A stretch of DNA of 64,000 nucleotides, from contig OW568904.1 in the NCBI GenBank assembly GCA_938743325.2, positions 1-64,000 of the forward strand, given 5' to 3'. Both the position numbers and the translations under genes were made by a program. This stretch comes from Pycnococcus provasolii. Its lineage: Eukaryota > Chlorophyta > Pseudoscourfieldiophyceae > Pseudoscourfieldiales > Pycnococcaceae. A model generated the notes under the pieces. The model was not told the DNA's origin. It worked only from the letters and a program-made list of their open reading frames with translations, and searched no databases. Positions 39,414 through 49,800 of the stretch are shown here, piece by piece. The first letter of the stretch is position 1. Every line of letters starts with the position of its first letter.

Positions 39414-40171
39414 GATGGTGACCAGTGGCCACCACCACCTGTTATGGTGCCAAGCCCAAGCCCAAGCCACAGCCCAAGCCACAGCACTTCTTCTTGCTTG
39501 AAGCTTGACGCACGCAAGGCAGTCAGGCAAGCGAGTCAGGACACACACACACTCACTCACTACACACTCACAACTATCTGAGCCGACGCCGCCAACACGC
39601 AAGCACGCGTGCTCCTGATACTGACAACGCCGAGCCGCCGAGCCGCCGAGCGTGATGGCCTTGAGCGTGATTTTAGGGCCCACTAACGGCCCACTGCGTG
39701 CGGGTCCCTCCCCTTTTTCCGAGTTTTCCCCAAGAACTCGGGGGGCGAAAGGGTTAGGGTTAGGGTTTGGCCGTTAGTAGGGTGGATGTGTCTCTCCCCT
39801 CCATTTAGCATTTCCGGGATACCTCGTTGGTTCATTTTCAAGAAACGTGAGGGAAGATCCCGGCCCCCGCGGGATCCCGGTCGATCTGGTTAGACCAAAA
39901 AAAAGGATTGTGGATGGCGCATACACGTGTAACGATGATATAGTTCTTCAATGACGATGCCCATGGAGGTAGTGGAGGTATGGATAGTCGGTCGGGACCG
40001 CCTTGCCGCCCCCGCCGAGACCGATCGGGCTTCAATCGACAATCGTCTGTCGGGTTGTTTTAGTGCGCGCCACGCAAGATGAAAACTCGAAGCTGACCCG
40101 CGCCAAGATGACGATGGCGGCGGGGATGTCGTCTGCATCGTCAGTGCGCTTCGAGTTCGGCGTGAACTCCG
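39414..40171. other. Intergenic region upstream of the TIR-helicase gene
   Basis: Just before the gene is a CCAAGCCCAAGCC-like repeat. 39751-39768 is an interstitial TTAGGG block. The rest has only short open frames; none is called. Confidence 0.55.
39751..39768. repeat. Interstitial telomere repeat in reversed (TTAGGG) orientation
   Basis: Three GGGTTA units. This is the first in the window in the opposite orientation to the chromosome end. Confidence 0.85.
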
Positions 40172-40753
40172 ATGACACTTAGTGTGTGTCGAGACTCGAG
40201 TCAAGAGCGGAGGATCCAAAACCAAAAGCAAATCGACGTTCACTTTCAGAAGATTCGACGGGCGAACGAGAAGGGGAAGCTGAGTGCTGACGGGAATAAT
40301 GCGCCGGATTTGAGTGCGGGTGAGACGATCGCTCGTTGGTCTACCCTACTCGGAGCTAAATTCGAGATCGACAATCAGCACCTTCTCGGTCCGCCGACAA
40401 CACAAGGTGGTGCAGACATCCGTGAGACGCTTAGCTACATGGGGAGGATGTTTTCTGATATGAATTCGCGAGTAGCTGAGCTAACCACGGAGCTCTCGCG
40501 AATGCGCGAGCAGCTTGACAATTCCGCGGCGGTAGCGGCGGCCTTCATGCCGACTCCAACGTCGGCGACACAAGCGCTTGGGACGCCTCAGCCGACACCG
40601 ACGACTCCTCCTCCCCCCCGTCCGGAAAATGGGGAGGGGGGTGTCCGGATCCGTGCATTTATTTTTGTCTCTCTCCCTCCCCCATATGCCCGCGATGCCC
40701 ACGACGGCGCCAAGTCAAAGTGGTGGGAATGCCACGTCAGCTTCGTCTTCTGA
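40172..40753 (+). CDS. Hypothetical protein, uncertain
   Basis: 193 codons from an ATG. The middle (SADGNNAPDLSAGETIARWS and DIRETLSYMGRMFSDMNSRV) is protein-like with a short coiled coil (ELTTELSRMREQL), but the end passes through Thr/Pro repeats into the leader of the next gene in another frame. It may be a remnant of a mobile-element protein or an exon of a larger gene; no family is recognised. Confidence 0.3.
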   Translation: MTLSVCRDSSQERRIQNQKQIDVHFQKIRRANEKGKLSADGNNAPDLSAGETIARWSTLLGAKFEIDNQHLLGPPTTQGGADIRETLSYMGRMFSDMNSRVAELTTELSRMREQLDNSAAVAAAFMPTPTSATQALGTPQPTPTTPPPPRPENGEGGVRIRAFIFVSLPPPYARDAHDGAKSKWWECHVSFVF

Positions 40754-42011
40754 GCTGTGCGTGTTAACAGGTGCTTGTGGTTATATGGGGCGTAATGTCT
40801 TGTTGGAACTTCTAGAAAAGAGAAGTTCATCTTTCCCTTGGAATGGACGAATTCTTTGTCTTTGCTCTTGTGAAGACTCTGTTTTGAAGTTGAGGAGTGC
40901 TCTGCCACCATTGTGCTTGTCTGGACGTAGCATGGGAGAGGAGGAGGATGCTCGTACTCTGGACGACGACAATCTCGGGGATCGTCATCATAGGCTTCCT
41001 GGTCATGCGTCGTCATCTGCTTCAGAGGAGGAGGAGGAGCTTAGTCGTCGTGTTTTCTTCATCGTTGGCGACCTCTCCACCGTCGAAAACTCGAAAAGAG
41101 TTTCCTCATCCATTGTGTCGTTTATAAAACTCCACCGATTTCACTTAAAGCTTCTCATTCACGCCGCCGCCGCACCGCCCTCGCCAAGGTATGAAATCAC
41201 GGCGGACGGATTCGAGGCGCAGTTCGCCGTCAACTACCTCGCGCGGGCCGTCCTGACGCACGCGCTCATTCCGCACATGGCGCAAGCCGCTGAAGAAGAC
41301 CTCCTCAAAGGAAACCAAACGCAAAACCTGCACGGAACGGCGCGCGTCATCTTCCTCGTGTCTTCCATGCACCACTTCACGTACAGAAGACAGCCGCCTC
41401 ACGTCGGACGAGGAACGAGGCACGGCGAATTCACGCCGCGCAAGCACACGGACGACGAACTGCCGCCTGGGTACGTCGCGCACATCGCGCCTCCGTACTA
41501 CTACGACCCGTGGCTCAGCTACGGGCAGAGCATGCTGATGAACTTGCTCTTCGTGCGTGAGTTGGCGTCGCGTGCGCGAACGAACAACTACAAGCGCGTC
41601 AAGGTGTACGCCGTGCATCCAGGGTACGTGCTTAGCGGCGGAAGTTTGCAGAGAAGTCTCTCGTCGACGTTGCGTTGGGTTTTGTGGGGTGTGGAGGAGA
41701 CGCGGCGCGCCGCGCTTCACTTCTTCGAGGCGCTGAGGGCGTCTTCGACGTCGTGCCTTCCTTCGTCAGGTGTCGACGTCGAGGAGGAGGATGCGATAGG
41801 CGCGGGATGGACGCTTCGCGACGGCGCGGATGCGGCGCGTGCGGTTGTGTATGCGTGCTTGACGTCAAATTTGCGTTGGCCGAGCGGTTCGTACTTGGCA
41901 GGCGCGTCGTTGGACCGCGGTTCTTCGAAGAGCCGCGACGAAAGCATGTCCGACGAGCTGTGGAGGGATACCGTTGCGTTGTTGTCTTCACGAGCGTGCG
42001 ACGTGTTGTAG
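40686..42011 (+). CDS. Short-chain dehydrogenase/reductase-like protein with a changed active site
   Basis: 441 residues from the ATG at 40686. The N-terminal nucleotide-binding motif is LCVLTGACGYMGRNVLLELL, then a long acidic insertion (about residues 80-140, EEEDARTLDDD and SASEEEEEL). FAVNYLARAVLTHALIPHM and VIFLVSSMHH (catalytic Ser strand) are SDR motifs of the retinol-dehydrogenase/WWOX kind, and VYAVHPGYVLSGG closes the core. The catalytic YxxxK is replaced: YGQSM has Met where Lys is expected. The enzyme may be inactive, or use a different residue. The substrate is unknown. Confidence 0.65.
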   Translation: MPAMPTTAPSQSGGNATSASSSELCVLTGACGYMGRNVLLELLEKRSSSFPWNGRILCLCSCEDSVLKLRSALPPLCLSGRSMGEEEDARTLDDDNLGDRHHRLPGHASSSASEEEEELSRRVFFIVGDLSTVENSKRVSSSIVSFIKLHRFHLKLLIHAAAAPPSPRYEITADGFEAQFAVNYLARAVLTHALIPHMAQAAEEDLLKGNQTQNLHGTARVIFLVSSMHHFTYRRQPPHVGRGTRHGEFTPRKHTDDELPPGYVAHIAPPYYYDPWLSYGQSMLMNLLFVRELASRARTNNYKRVKVYAVHPGYVLSGGSLQRSLSSTLRWVLWGVEETRRAALHFFEALRASSTSCLPSSGVDVEEEDAIGAGWTLRDGADAARAVVYACLTSNLRWPSGSYLAGASLDRGSSKSRDESMSDELWRDTVALLSSRACDVL

Positions 42012-42225
42012 TTTGTATTGGTAGTTGTAATATATATTTTTTTATAATATCCCATACTTACTTTTACTTTATTACTTTTTTTTATAATATTATATTATGA
42101 TTATTTAGAGAAAGTGTGAACAAAAACAGGTACAAAAAAAAACAAAATACGCAAACACATTTTTGTTTTTTGTGAATGACGGCCAGTCAGGTCAGGTCAA
42201 TACATAAAAAGAAAAGACGCCTGTG

Positions 42226-42915
42226 TCATGGCGCAATGACGGTCGTGCTTCCGCTTTCTGAGAGCGACATGGCGGAGAGGTGCTGTTCGAGTGTTGTTTG
42301 CTGTCCCTTCGAGTTGTTGAAGTCGAACTCTGAAGAGTTATTGTCCCCCAAGCTCGGCGGGGATGGTGCGGGTGCTTGCGCTTGCGCTTGCGCTTGCGCT
42401 TGCGTGGCCAAAGGCACGAGTCCTTGGATGGGACTCGACGACAGAAGAGCGGCGGCGGCGTGTTCATCTTGTTGCTGATTGTTGTTGTTGTTGTTGGTCT
42501 GAGGGGAACGCGTTAAATTTGCCACGGGTAAACCCAACTCCCTCAGCCGTTCCTCCGTGCTTTCACACGGATTCGAGACGTGCGGATAGCTCAAGTTCTC
42601 CATGCGCAGGTGTTTCGGAGGAACGAACCCACGAAGCGCCCAGTTCACCTGTTGTGGTGAAGGACCACCCCCTACCATAGGAAGAGGAAGGTGGTGGCAG
42701 AATCCCGAGAGATGCTGAATCACAGCCTGAGAGCCGTGAACCACGGTATTCGATGCACCCTGAATGTGTTGGCCTATCAATGGACCAACCGCACCCACCG
42801 CACCCACCATAGGATGAAGGAACTCACCCGTCGTGTGCTGAATCGCAGCAGTGGTGTGCTGGATATTGTGAGAGATGTGCTCGCCGGCTAAACTCAAGAG
42901 GTGCTGCGCGGACAT
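42226..42915 (-). CDS. Small hypothetical protein
   Basis: 229 residues from the ATG. Its N-terminal ~90 residues are His/Gly-rich amphipathic stretches (LLSLAGEHISHNIQHTTAAI; PLIGQHIQGASNTVVHGSQ); the rest is Asn/Gln and Gln-Ala repeats (QAQAQAQAQA) with a short Asp/Asn segment. No domain is recognised. The clean ATG, absence of stops and AT-rich flanks suggest a genuine gene. Confidence 0.45.
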   Translation of the reverse strand: MSAQHLLSLAGEHISHNIQHTTAAIQHTTGEFLHPMVGAVGAVGPLIGQHIQGASNTVVHGSQAVIQHLSGFCHHLPLPMVGGGPSPQQVNWALRGFVPPKHLRMENLSYPHVSNPCESTEERLRELGLPVANLTRSPQTNNNNNNQQQDEHAAAALLSSSPIQGLVPLATQAQAQAQAQAPAPSPPSLGDNNSSEFDFNNSKGQQTTLEQHLSAMSLSESGSTTVIAP

Positions 42916-44512
42916 ATTCTGAGAATGAAGCTTCGACCCTGTGTGCGAGAATGAGAATCAGAATGAGCGACGAGAATATTTACCCGTTGGCAAACACGCA
43001 AATGGCAACACACACTAACACACTCCTGTCAGTGTAAGCGAGCGAGCCTCCTTACAACAAGACCTTAAGAAGGATGCTTAAGCCGTCGCTCGCTGAAACC
43101 AACTCTCGATGACGATGAGATGAGCTGACAGGATATCCACCGCGAGAATGACTTCAGCCGATGAGAGGGAGCTGAGCTGACAGGGCGAGAATGAATGAAC
43201 CCAGGGGGGGGAACAGGGGGCGATAGGGTAGGGGGCGTTGGGGCGGCAGGCAGGCAGTCCCCTCCAACCCAGGCACCAGGGGGCAGAGCGGGCCCTGGGC
43301 ACAGCCACCTGGGGGGGGGGGGATTAGATTTGGTCGACTCCACCCCAGGGGCTGCTCTCTTGGAGCGGATTGGGCGTATCGCATCAACGCGACAACGCGC
43401 TGAGTCGGTGATTTGACCCCGGGGGACAACCCTGGGGCCCAGAGTGACATGCTGGCGGGTTAGGTTAGGGTTCTTTTCCGCCACATACTCCCCCAATTCG
43501 GTTGAGACTTTTGGGCACGTGGATGGAGCAGGGGGGAAGTTTAGGCGCGGATTTGATTTGGGTTTCTACTCCTAGGGAAGTTTACCATCTACCCTCCTAG
43601 GGAATTTTACCAGACCTGAGGGGCGAGGGTCCCTCTTTATTAGTCTGTCGCCATTTTCACATCCTTTTTTCGCCCTTTTCGACCGACTTTTTAACGCCAA
43701 AAGCGCAGTAAAAAGGGTGACGTGGAATCGCCTATGTCCTCATCCTCTCTCCTAAGGTATACCATCCGTTGTCGGTTTTTATCCACACCGAATCAGAGAG
43801 TCTCTCTCTCGTTGGTTTCTTCTTAGCTTGCCGACAAACTAAAGCACTCAAGTAAGTTGGCCAGCCTGCCCGTTCAATCGGGAAGCGTCCAAAAGGGTCC
43901 GGAAAAAGCGTATCAGATTCCTTCCACGGGTGTGTCTCACTCTGGCTCGTGAAATCCTCGTCTCCATATATATGCCGCGTCACAACTCACAGGCGCCCCC
44001 CTCCCTGATCGTCGTAGATCGACTCGAGAGTGCCAAATGGGACCAGGAGGAACGGTCGTGTGCAGTTGTTTCCCGCCCGATTTTGCTTTTTCAAAAAAAA
44101 GGCTTACTATTCACACGGCCGATCGATCCTACCAGGTTAATCGTTTCCTGAACTTCAACCATTCTTAAAAAGTTAAGAAGAGAGAGAGCCGCGGACGAAT
44201 TAATTCAGGATGCATGCATGCGCATTGTAGTAGTACGTACACTCACTAATGCAATATGATTGGCGGTGGTACATTGACCAGTCCAACCCAAAACAACATA
44301 CTCACGAAGAGCGAATTCATCCTCAAGTGCTTCAGGAACGAACGCATCTATCTTGCCCAAAAAAATAAAAACTAAAATAAATAATCAACTTACTTACTCA
44401 CTCAATTTAAAAAAAATCAATGCACGCACGCACGCACGTTCCACAACAACCAATCAAACAAACATGATGCAGATCTCACCAGCCAGCCATCAAGATGCTC
44501 AGATAGAGGTCA
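42916..44512. other. Gene-poor spacer
   Basis: At 43027-43090 is a diverged copy of the 44-bp family (CCTTAAGAAGGATGCTTAAG). 43200-43320 is rich in G runs, and a TTAGG-type unit is at 43457-43471. Nothing else is recognised; open frames here are chance. Confidence 0.55.
43457..43471. repeat. Degenerate interstitial telomere repeat (TTAGGG orientation)
   Basis: GGGTTAGGTTAGGGTT, two to three units, with TTAGGG orientation as at 39.75 kb. Confidence 0.7.
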
Positions 44513-45956
44513 TCACAACTCAATATTATTATTGCTGTGACCACCACCAGGTCCAGTTCCTTTCTTCATGGAGAAGTGTCTGCTCTTCTCGCTCGCCTCG
44601 CCGCTCGTCATCGCGGGACACGGGCGGTACCGCGCCAACTCGCCGCTCAATTCGTCCATCAGCGTCCATGCCACAGCCTCAGGCTCGTCCCACGTGCGCT
44701 CGCCCGTGTTCTCGTTCACGTACCAGTACGGGTGAGTCGCACTCGTGCGCGCGTCGTTGTTCACAATCATCATCCACGCAAACTCGGGAGGCTTCAGCCA
44801 CGAACTCTCCCCCGTGCGCTCGTGAACGTAGTACGCACGACCGTGGCGATCCGCCGCGACATTCCACCCGCCAACATCAGGCTCCGACCACTGGTTCACG
44901 CCGAGAACCTTGTTCGTCCAGAACGCATTCGGAAGCGCGCGAATCTCGCGCGCCATCTCCTCCGGAAGCTCGATCGGCGCCTCCGCCAAACTCGAGTTGC
45001 TCTCCGTGCTCATCCAGTACTCGTCGCCCGTCGGCGTGCGAATGAACCGCCACCGAAGCGCCTTCGGAACGCGGAGCAGAGTTTGACCCGTCACCTGGTT
45101 CACGAACACGCGCGCGATCATCGTGTGGCCGCCCGTACCGGCACTCGTCGCGTTGCGCACGATGCGCGTCCATGCCAACGACGCAGGCTTGCTGTACCGC
45201 TGCCTGCCGCTGTCGACGTGGTAGAAGAACGACGCGTCGGGGTGCGCATCCTTGCTGTTGTACGCGTGCATTCTCCACGCGCCGGGCGCATCCTCGAAAC
45301 CCTCCGCACCTTGCACGCTGTAGATGTCAAACAGCTGCGTGAGTTCGACGAGCCGCCTCGCCTCCTCCATGTTGCGATCGCTCTGCTTGACTCTGCTGAG
45401 GAGCATGGCGACGTACGCCGCGGCGGACTTGCCGGTTTTGTCAGGTTTCGTCGGGTTCGCGCCGTTCGCGAGCAGCTGTCGCGCGACGTCCGTCCCTCTC
45501 CCGTTTCTGACGAACGAAGTGAGCGGCGTGAGTCCAGACACCGCGTCAACGGCGGTGGCATTCGCGTAGTACTGCAGCAGAAGGTCGACGATCTCCGTCG
45601 CGCTGGTGTTCGCGGCGATGAACAGCGGACTCGCGTTCGACGCGACAAGCGGGTGGCTTTCGTGCACAAGCTTAGGATCCCTGTGCAGTTTCGTCAAGAT
45701 GGCTTGCGTGTCGCCGTGCAACCTGTGATACCGTGTGAGTGTGAGAAAGTTCATTTCAGAGCATGGCCATTTGTATGTAGAGGAGAACTTACGCGTGAAA
45801 CGCCGTCGTCGTCTCCGGATCGTCCGAGATGTGTGCATCTGCGTCGACGAGCTTAACCCCTGTGTTTGTGTACGTGGGACACAAAATATTCAAAAGCACA
45901 CAAACAACGAACAGCATACCAACACGAGTATTAAGCCTCCGTTTGGAATCCGCCAT
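44513..45956 (-). CDS. Secretory protein with ankyrin repeats and WW domains
   Basis: Two exons on the minus strand: 45956-45793 and 45722-44513, with a 70-base GT-AG intron (45792-45723), give 457 residues. The N-terminus MADSKRRLNTRVGMLFVVCV continues LLNILCPTYTNT, a signal peptide or anchor. Ankyrin-like repeats follow (ASPLFIAANTSATEIVDLLL, TPLTSFVRNGRGTDVARQLL, GANPTKPDKTGKSAAAYV). The C-terminal half has WW modules; two are near-canonical (GGWNVAADRHGRAYYVHERT ending SSWLKP; YWYVNENTGERTWDEP) and about three more are degenerate. WW domains bind Pro-rich ligands. Ankyrin and WW modules are usually cytosolic, so an N-terminal signal sequence is odd: the protein may be anchored with its repeats in the cytosol. 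Function unknown. Confidence 0.65.
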
Positions 45957-45964
45957 CCTTAACA

Positions 45965-46003
45965 TCAAGAAGAAGAAGAAGAAGAAGAAGAAGAAGAAGA
46001 AGG
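45965..46003. repeat. (GAA)n microsatellite
   Basis: About 13 GAA units just upstream of the ankyrin/WW gene; possibly part of its promoter. Confidence 0.9.
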
Positions 46004-46329
46004 CCAGTAAGCACGCAAGGATTCACAAACAAGTCAGCAAGCGAGCAAGCGAGCAAGTGTATCCACGCGTGTGACTGTGTGCACGTATTAATAGAAGGCG
46101 GTATTCACAACACAAAGAGCAAGCAAGTGTAAGCAAGCAAGCAAGTGTATATTCAAGCAAGTGAATATACACGTGAATATACTTTGGAGCCCAACGGAGC
46201 CGTTGCGCGTCCGGAGACAGCGTCGGCAACGTGTACAACGACGAACGACGACGACCACCTTTATTTAGGGAGGAGGGCGAATGGCGGGACGCGGGCGCGG
46301 CCGGAGAAATTTTATAACTACATAAATGG

Positions 46330-46735
46330 GTGGCCTTACAAATTAACCTCCTCGATTGACTCCTGAGGTTTGGGTGGCACTTGGGGAGAAACCGTTTTTA
46401 ATTACGGAGTATTTGTGTGGGAAAAAGCATTAACCTCCTCCGATTTACTCCTGAAATTTGGGTGGCACTTGGGGAGAAACCGGTTTTTATAACGGAGTAT
46501 TTAGATGGGAAGAATCAGTAACCTCCTCAATTTACTCCTGAGGTTTGGGTGGCACTTGGGGAGAATCCGTTTTTAATTATAACGGAGTATTTACCTGGGG
46601 CAATTGGAAAACCTCCTCCGATTGACTCCTGAGGTTTGGGTGGCACTTGGAGAGAATCCGTTTTCAATTACGGAGTATTTGGGTGGGAAGAATCAGTAAC
46701 CTCCTCCGATTGACTCCGGAGGTTTGAGTGGCACT
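46330..46735. repeat. 88-bp minisatellite, five copies
   Basis: Five units begin with AACCTCCTC at about 46345, 46432, 46521, 46609 and 46697, each continuing ACTCCTGAGGTTTGGGTGGC, then ACTTGGGGAGAAACCG and TTACGGAGTATTTG. The period is 87-89 bases. Units differ by a few percent. It lies between the 5' end of the ankyrin/WW gene and the 3' end of the AAA+ gene. Confidence 0.9.
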
Positions 46736-46874
46736 TCATTAAAAAATCATCATCCTCTCTCTGGAATTCGTCTTCTCCTCCTACCTCTAAGTTATCTAAA
46801 GTACACGGGTGATACTACACGTACGCTATAGCTTAGTAATTACGTGACCAGTGTGATTTGCATATAAATAAGTA

Positions 46875-49800
46875 CTACTTGGGAATATGGTGCGTGCCTC
46901 CGTAGCAGTGCCATCCCCAACCATCCTCGTACCAACCAAATCCCATGGGACAAAGTTGCATCATGCGCTGCTGCAATTGCTTCCGCTTCTCAGCCTCCGC
47001 GCGGAGCTTGCATTGTGCCTCCAAATCTGCGCGCGCCTTCGCCTCTGCCTCTGCACGCGCGCGCGCCTCCTCCTCCCGACGTAGCCGCTCCTTCGCCTCC
47101 ATAGCCACCTTCACCTTCGCCTTCACGCTCGGAATCTGCTTTCTGAAAACGTTGCGAACAGCCGATTCCGGCTTGTTCTTCTCTTCGGCAACCTTCTCAG
47201 CCACACCGTTTGGAATCTCGTTGCGATTTACGAGGCTGTCGTGTATCGCCTCAAGTGTAACGCCGCAGCTCGCACATGCATCCTCCAGAGATGCCCAGAA
47301 TTCGCCCTCGTCGTTCCACATACCACCCCACAAGTCAAACTCAAGGTTAATATCGGCGGCAGCAGCCGTGCCCTGCTCGTCCTCCTCATTCGGCTCCTGC
47401 TGGAGTCGCAATGACGACGTAGATGGAGCAGCGGCGGCCGCTGGTGCTGCTGCTGCTGCTGTAGTGGTAACTCCAAATACGGGACGAGGATAGGAAGAAG
47501 ACGAAGCAGTAGGAGAAGTCAACCTCTCATTCCCCGCCTTGACAACCTCATCCTCATCATCCGCACAACCGCGCATCTCCAGAAATTCCACGAGGGCACG
47601 GTCAATGTCAGAGGCAACCATTCTCTCCAACATCGCGTCATTATCACCATGGTCGTCATTGCTATAGGTGTCTTCGTCTTCCTCGCAGTCGTAAGATGTC
47701 TCTCCACGAAAAATACGCTGCACCATCATGCTAAATGTCTTCTTGAAGAGCGTGTCAACGTCCCGACCATTCGCCCAGCCAGGAACGCGGGTGAGTCGAT
47801 CCATTGCTCTGCGTAAGGAAGACTTTGCACTTTTTTTCGAAGACACAGCTATGTTTTTGTTCTTCGCCGTCATGTGAAAAAGATCGCAAGCGTCTTGAAC
47901 TGTGAAGTCCTCAAATCTAACGCGTTCGGTGAATCGGCTGCGTAGACCCGGATTGACGCGTAGAAGATTGTCCACATCCTTTTCGTAGCCTCCAAGGATC
48001 ACAACCATCTTATCTTTGAACTGCTCCTCCGTAAGACAGTTCACAAGTTCGTCGACAATCTCCTTGTTGTAGTCCTTGCCTTGTGGATCAGGTACAAGGC
48101 GATATGCCTCGTCGATGAATAATACGGAACCAAGAGCCTCTTGCATGACTGCACGCACGCGTGGCCCTGCACCTCCCACGGTGCCCGTTTGTAACTCAGA
48201 CGCAGATTTGATCACCACCTTGCTGTCCGCGAGACAACCAAGGCTGTAGAACATCTGACCCATGCGTTTGGCAATCGTCGTTTTGCCTGTGCCAGGATTA
48301 CCCACAAACACAAAATTGGGCTGAAACATCGACCAGATGTCCTCTCCTCGCGACTGGCAGTACTTGACTAAATTTCGATACTCATCAAGCTTCTTGAAAA
48401 CCTTGTCGCATCCGATGATGCCCTTCAACGCCACACTCGCATCCTCCACCATAGGTCCAAAGTCCTCGCCATTCAGTGCGCTGTCGATCAGTCGGCGAAC
48501 TTTCGCGTCGCCTCCGAGAGCATTTGCGAGCCATCCCAGTGCCGCTGTCGAGTGAGCAAGATCAGGAACACCCACCGGAGCTTGTCCCAGTGTCTCCTCG
48601 TGTCGGATCCACTCCGCACGTAGTGATGTGTCGGAAATTTCAGATAGAGCCTGAACACAATCAAACTGCTGAGATGTGATCTTCTTCTTTTGCTGTTGTT
48701 GCTCGCCACCACCATCACCACCACTGGAGATTCTTCTCTCGTTGCGACGCTGCTGGGCACGAGAAAGTAGAATATTCACTGCGCCGCCATTGCCAAATCG
48801 CGGCTTCATGCGCTGCTTGTCTAGAATTTTGCCCGCCACCTCAAGAGCATCGCGAGTTAGTATCGCACCCTCCTTTGCCGCACGGTGCTTGAGAATTTCC
48901 AGCAGAGACGGTAAATCGTAGTCTTGAAATTCAAATGGCTCATCCCATCCAAAACGTCGTGCGAATCCTGGATCTGTGCAGTTTTTCGTTGGAGCGTCAG
49001 CGATTGTGTTTGATGCACGGGACAAAGCAAGACAAAAACAATCATACTGGTTGTGCGAACCATCTCACCCATTTCGTCGGCATAACCGCACAGTAGAACG
49101 CACGCATCGTCGCCCGGCTCGGGATTAACGCGTGCGACGAGTGTGTCCACAACAGCCTTGCGATATATATCATCGCCACCCAGATTGTACGCCTCGTCAA
49201 TCAGCAGAACCTTGCCTCGGCACGCCTGAAGAATCTCCGCCGTCTTTTTCTCCGATTCGCCAATCACAGATCCTACGAAATCCGCCGCATCTTTCGCCTC
49301 CAAGTCACCTCGACTGAGCCATCCCATCTCTTTGAGGATCCGACCGTACAGCTTTGCCACCTGCGTTTTGCCCGTGCCGGGATTTCCGATGAAGAAGCGG
49401 TTCAGGTTGAGCTTCACGAGCTCTTCTTCACGATCCTCGCGGTCAAAATTCTCCTCCGCGGTTCGAAGCAATCCGTCGATGCTTCTTTTGACTTTCTCCA
49501 GGCCAACGAGGTTGTCGAGCTCCTTCTTTGCCTCGATGTCTCTCAGTGGTTTGTGCCTGCCGAGAATATCCTCGCGCGTGAGCTCGGTGATATGATGCAT
49601 CTGAAGAGACTCCCCATTCTTGCGAAGATCTTCCTTCAGATTTGCAAGACGCGTAGACTGCCGTCTGTAAATATCTTCCACAAGATTGCGCACCTCTCTC
49701 CCATTGCCAAAGCCAATCATCCCTCGGCGTCGAGACAAACGGCGTGCGGCGATGCGCAGGAATCGCGTGTTGTTCATCTCGTCAGGCCTCTCTGACACCG

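Noticed and set aside
39414-39683. Upstream extension of the TIR-helicase frame
   Set aside because: The extra 90 residues are Cys/Val/Trp-rich repeats, and the internal ATG gives a textbook MGC lipidation start.
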